Shown piece after piece: positions 16,522 through 17,794 of a stretch of 17,794 bases of DNA; the first letter of the stretch is position 1, and each line of letters opens with the position of its first letter. The stretch comes from UBA6164 sp045107135. Lineage in GTDB: Bacteria; Patescibacteriota; Gracilibacteria; BD1-5; UBA6164. The notes below the pieces were generated by a model. That model worked only from the letters and a program-made list of their open reading frames with translations. It was not told where the DNA came from and made no database searches. Position numbers and translations under genes: made by a program. The stretch covers positions 1 through 17,794 of the forward strand of contig JASFZI010000100.1 of assembly GCA_045107135.1 (NCBI GenBank), read 5' to 3'.

Positions 16522-17216
16522 AATGTGCCTCCTGATAATATGATTTTTTTACTCTCTTGGGTTGAATAGTTAAGCAATAAATCAAAAGTATTCATAAATG
16601 GTACAAATTCTTTTGAATAGAACTGCTCATATTTAGGATGTGTAAAATCATGATAAACAACATCAATATTTTTTTTTTCAAAAATTGTTACATCTAAATA
16701 ATTTCGCCCATCTCTTCCTGATATATATGTTGTTGCATCTCTATCTTTGCAAATATTTAATAACAACTCTCCACTTGCTCCATCACAATTTAAACTAGAA
16801 GATCTAATAATAGGAACTTGAATATCAAGTACTTTTCTAATATACTCTATAATATACATATTGAAATCTATTAAAAGCTCAAAGTTTTTACTGTATAAAT
16901 CTTCAAAAAAAGCAATATGCTCTGAAAAGTACTTTGATTTTCCATAAGTTTGCTTAATTGTATTTAAGTGTTTTAATTGCCATTTCTCGTTATACCTAAT
17001 TCGTATATCTTTTATAATTTTATACTTTTTAAAATCTACCGGAACTGATAAATACAATGAACCTTGTTTTGTCAAGAACTGATTTCTATTTTGAAAATAA
17101 TTTTTTCTAAATTGAACATCATCTAAGATAATATACTCATCTGCTAACATCATTTTATTAAAAAAACCTAACCAAGGGTATGTTTCTGGTTGGTGGATTG
17201 TAATCATTTTACTCAT
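16509..17216 (-). CDS. wbqC: WbqC family protein
   Basis: WbqC-like proteins occur in O-antigen and other glycan clusters; their reaction is not well established, and a role in sugar modification is usual by context. The N-terminal signature HQPETYPWLGFFNKM (residues 8-22), the LDDVQFRKNYFQNRNQ stretch (about 31-46) and ISGRDGRNYLD near residue 166 are characteristic. Length 235 fits. It is the first gene of the operon, with AGGAG 6 nt before the ATG and a short untranslated leader region upstream. The neuB-like gene overlaps its end. An A10 run in the coding strand near 16669-16678 encodes Lys-Lys-Asn. Confidence 0.88.
   Translation of the reverse strand: MSKMITIHQPETYPWLGFFNKMMLADEYIILDDVQFRKNYFQNRNQFLTKQGSLYLSVPVDFKKYKIIKDIRIRYNEKWQLKHLNTIKQTYGKSKYFSEHIAFFEDLYSKNFELLIDFNMYIIEYIRKVLDIQVPIIRSSSLNCDGASGELLLNICKDRDATTYISGRDGRNYLDVTIFEKKNIDVVYHDFTHPKYEQFYSKEFVPFMNTFDLLLNYSTQESKKIILSGGTFCEK
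16528..16533 (-). promoter_or_regulatory. Shine-Dalgarno AGGAGG inside wbqC, favouring a TTG start for the synthase
   Basis: The coding strand reads AGGAGG, the full anti-16S complement, inside the last codons of wbqC. It is 6 nt from TTG at 16521 and 15 nt from the ATG at 16512. The short spacing favours initiation at TTG, though ATGA coupling to the wbqC stop is the alternative. Confidence 0.6.
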
Positions 17217-17221
17217 TGTCT

Positions 17222-17228
17222 ACTCCTC
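17222..17228 (-). promoter_or_regulatory. Ribosome binding site of wbqC
   Basis: The coding strand reads GAGGAGT, with AGGAG six bases before the ATG at 17216. This is among the strongest sites in the window and fits a first gene that cannot rely on translational coupling. Confidence 0.7.
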
Positions 17229-17261
17229 GTATTTCAACTTATTTTGTTATCTATTTCGATA

Positions 17262-17267
17262 ATAATA
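17262..17267 (-). promoter_or_regulatory. Candidate -10 element of the operon promoter
   Basis: The gap upstream of wbqC contains TATTAT on the coding strand, about 46 nt before the start codon. The surrounding sequence is AT-rich and no clear -35 box is visible, as is common in Campylobacterota. The call rests on position and a weak match only. The rest of this gap (to the small frame upstream) shows no hairpin or repeat. Confidence 0.25.
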
Positions 17268-17326
17268 TTTAATGCCATGGATATATTTTTGGAAGTACTC
17301 ATTAGTTAAATTAACAGCAATAATCC

Positions 17327-17443
17327 CTAAAAACTATAATTTTCAATTCGTTTGACAATAACTTTCTGAGTCGAATCTGCCTCTTTTAATTGTTCTACTG
17401 TATATTCTTTTGTTTTTCCATAAACTCTTTTTTTAAAATTCAT
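17327..17443 (-). CDS. Small hypothetical frame (38 residues), possibly a gene remnant
   Basis: A short open frame starts 15 nt after the ORF6N gene stop, with AAAGG 8 nt before its ATG. The product is MNFKKRVYGK... ending RIENYSF: strongly basic at the N-terminus, charged overall, no membrane segment, no motif I recognise. It could be a tiny co-transcribed protein, the tail of a larger deleted gene, or chance coding. The charged composition and ribosome site give it slight support. Confidence 0.3.
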   Translation of the reverse strand: MNFKKRVYGKTKEYTVEQLKEADSTQKVIVKRIENYSF

Positions 17444-17458
17444 ACCGTTATGCCTTTA

Positions 17459-17794
17459 CTACTTTTTAATCTTCTTAACACTTCTACTAACTTTTGCAAA
17501 GCCAAGATTAAATTCAAATTTTGTAGCCAACATATACAAACCTTTTTCTGTAAAAACCTTAGGATTAACTGTAGAATATTTGAGTTTATTGAACCGGTCA
17601 AAATTTTTGACCAGTTCATTTTTTTCTTCTTTTGTTAGTTCAATTATATACTCATCAGGAAACTTTTCAAGATTGTTAGATACTGCCTGATTGATCTCTT
17701 TTGTAGTTACACCATACAACTGTGCCACATCGCTATCAACCAAGACAGGTTTACCTTCATAGTCTATAAGCTTATTTTCTAATGTTTCAAATTT
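17459..17794 (-). CDS. ORF6N-domain DNA-binding protein (N-terminus outside window)
   Basis: The frame is open to the window edge, so the true start lies beyond it; a TTG at 17743 inside the domain is not a credible start. The visible 111 codons show GKPVLVDSDVAQLYGV (early), EINQAVSNNLEKFPDEYIIEL, and FTEKGLYMLATK, which is the order of the ORF6N domain found in phage antirepressor-like and mobile-element proteins. After MLATK the family normally continues for roughly 70 or more residues before an ending like FEFNLGFAKVSRSVKKIKK. Here that ending follows directly, which suggests an in-frame internal deletion. It marks the border of the glycan operon and probably is not part of it. Confidence 0.75.
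   Translation of the reverse strand, partial: KFETLENKLIDYEGKPVLVDSDVAQLYGVTTKEINQAVSNNLEKFPDEYIIELTKEEKNELVKNFDRFNKLKYSTVNPKVFTEKGLYMLATKFEFNLGFAKVSRSVKKIKK

Noticed and set aside
16669..16678. Long poly-A run in wbqC, and similar A9 runs in the spsG-like (about 14572-14580) and GT4 (about 2993-3001) genes, as phase switches
   Set aside because: They encode ordinary Lys runs in an AT-rich genome, the frames are intact, and A runs of this length are expected by composition.
1..17794. tRNA, rRNA, CRISPR arrays, insertion-sequence ends or intrinsic terminators
   Set aside because: I saw no cloverleaf, spaced direct repeats, transposase motifs or GC-rich hairpin followed by T runs; genes are packed with very short gaps.

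Overview
The window is one long minus-strand gene cluster for a surface polysaccharide (O-antigen or capsule type). It probably comes from a member of the Campylobacterota (Sulfurimonas/Arcobacter-like). That placement is an inference from the strong AT bias, the tightly overlapping gene order, the TTA/AGA-rich codon use, and long poly-G tracts inside carbohydrate genes. No tRNA, rRNA or CRISPR array is visible, and I accept no plus-strand gene.

Layout in the direction of transcription (right to left). The right edge holds the end of an ORF6N-domain DNA-binding protein and a 38-codon orphan frame. A short gap with a candidate promoter follows. The operon then begins with wbqC-like, a neuB/spsE-like synthase, an spsF-like cytidylyltransferase, an spsG/pseG-like protein and a PIG-L deacetylase. 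Together these look like a pathway for an activated, nonulosonic-acid-type sugar. Next come three genes that do not look like glycan genes (an ABC/AAA-type ATPase, a small PD-(D/E)XK-like protein and a 475-residue orphan). They are interleaved with a DegT-family aminotransferase that is split by a G8 tract. A polysaccharide pyruvyl transferase, a frameshifted hexapeptide acetyltransferase with its own G8 tract, a Wzx flippase, a GT-B-like glycosyltransferase, an EpsG-like polymerase and a GT4 glycosyltransferase follow. Next is a single-chain MNT-HEPN protein, which resembles a toxin and antitoxin in one polypeptide. The window ends with capE and the start of capF (UDP-L-FucNAc synthesis), which runs off the left edge.

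How it fits together: the glycan genes could build a repeat unit containing an N-acetyl-L-fucosamine-type residue, a nonulosonic-like sugar, and pyruvyl and acyl decorations. It would be flipped by Wzx and polymerised by the EpsG-like protein. Junctions are 1-17 nt overlaps or short gaps, which implies co-transcription and translational coupling. The aminotransferase is in a reading-frame OFF state in this sequence: one G fewer would fuse its two halves into a normal-length enzyme.

The most notable points are the nuclease-like and defence-like genes (ATPase plus PD-(D/E)XK-like partner, the 475-residue orphan, and the MNT-HEPN fusion) carried inside a phase-variable surface-glycan operon instead of beside it. 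Functions are assigned from motifs read by eye; no database search was run.
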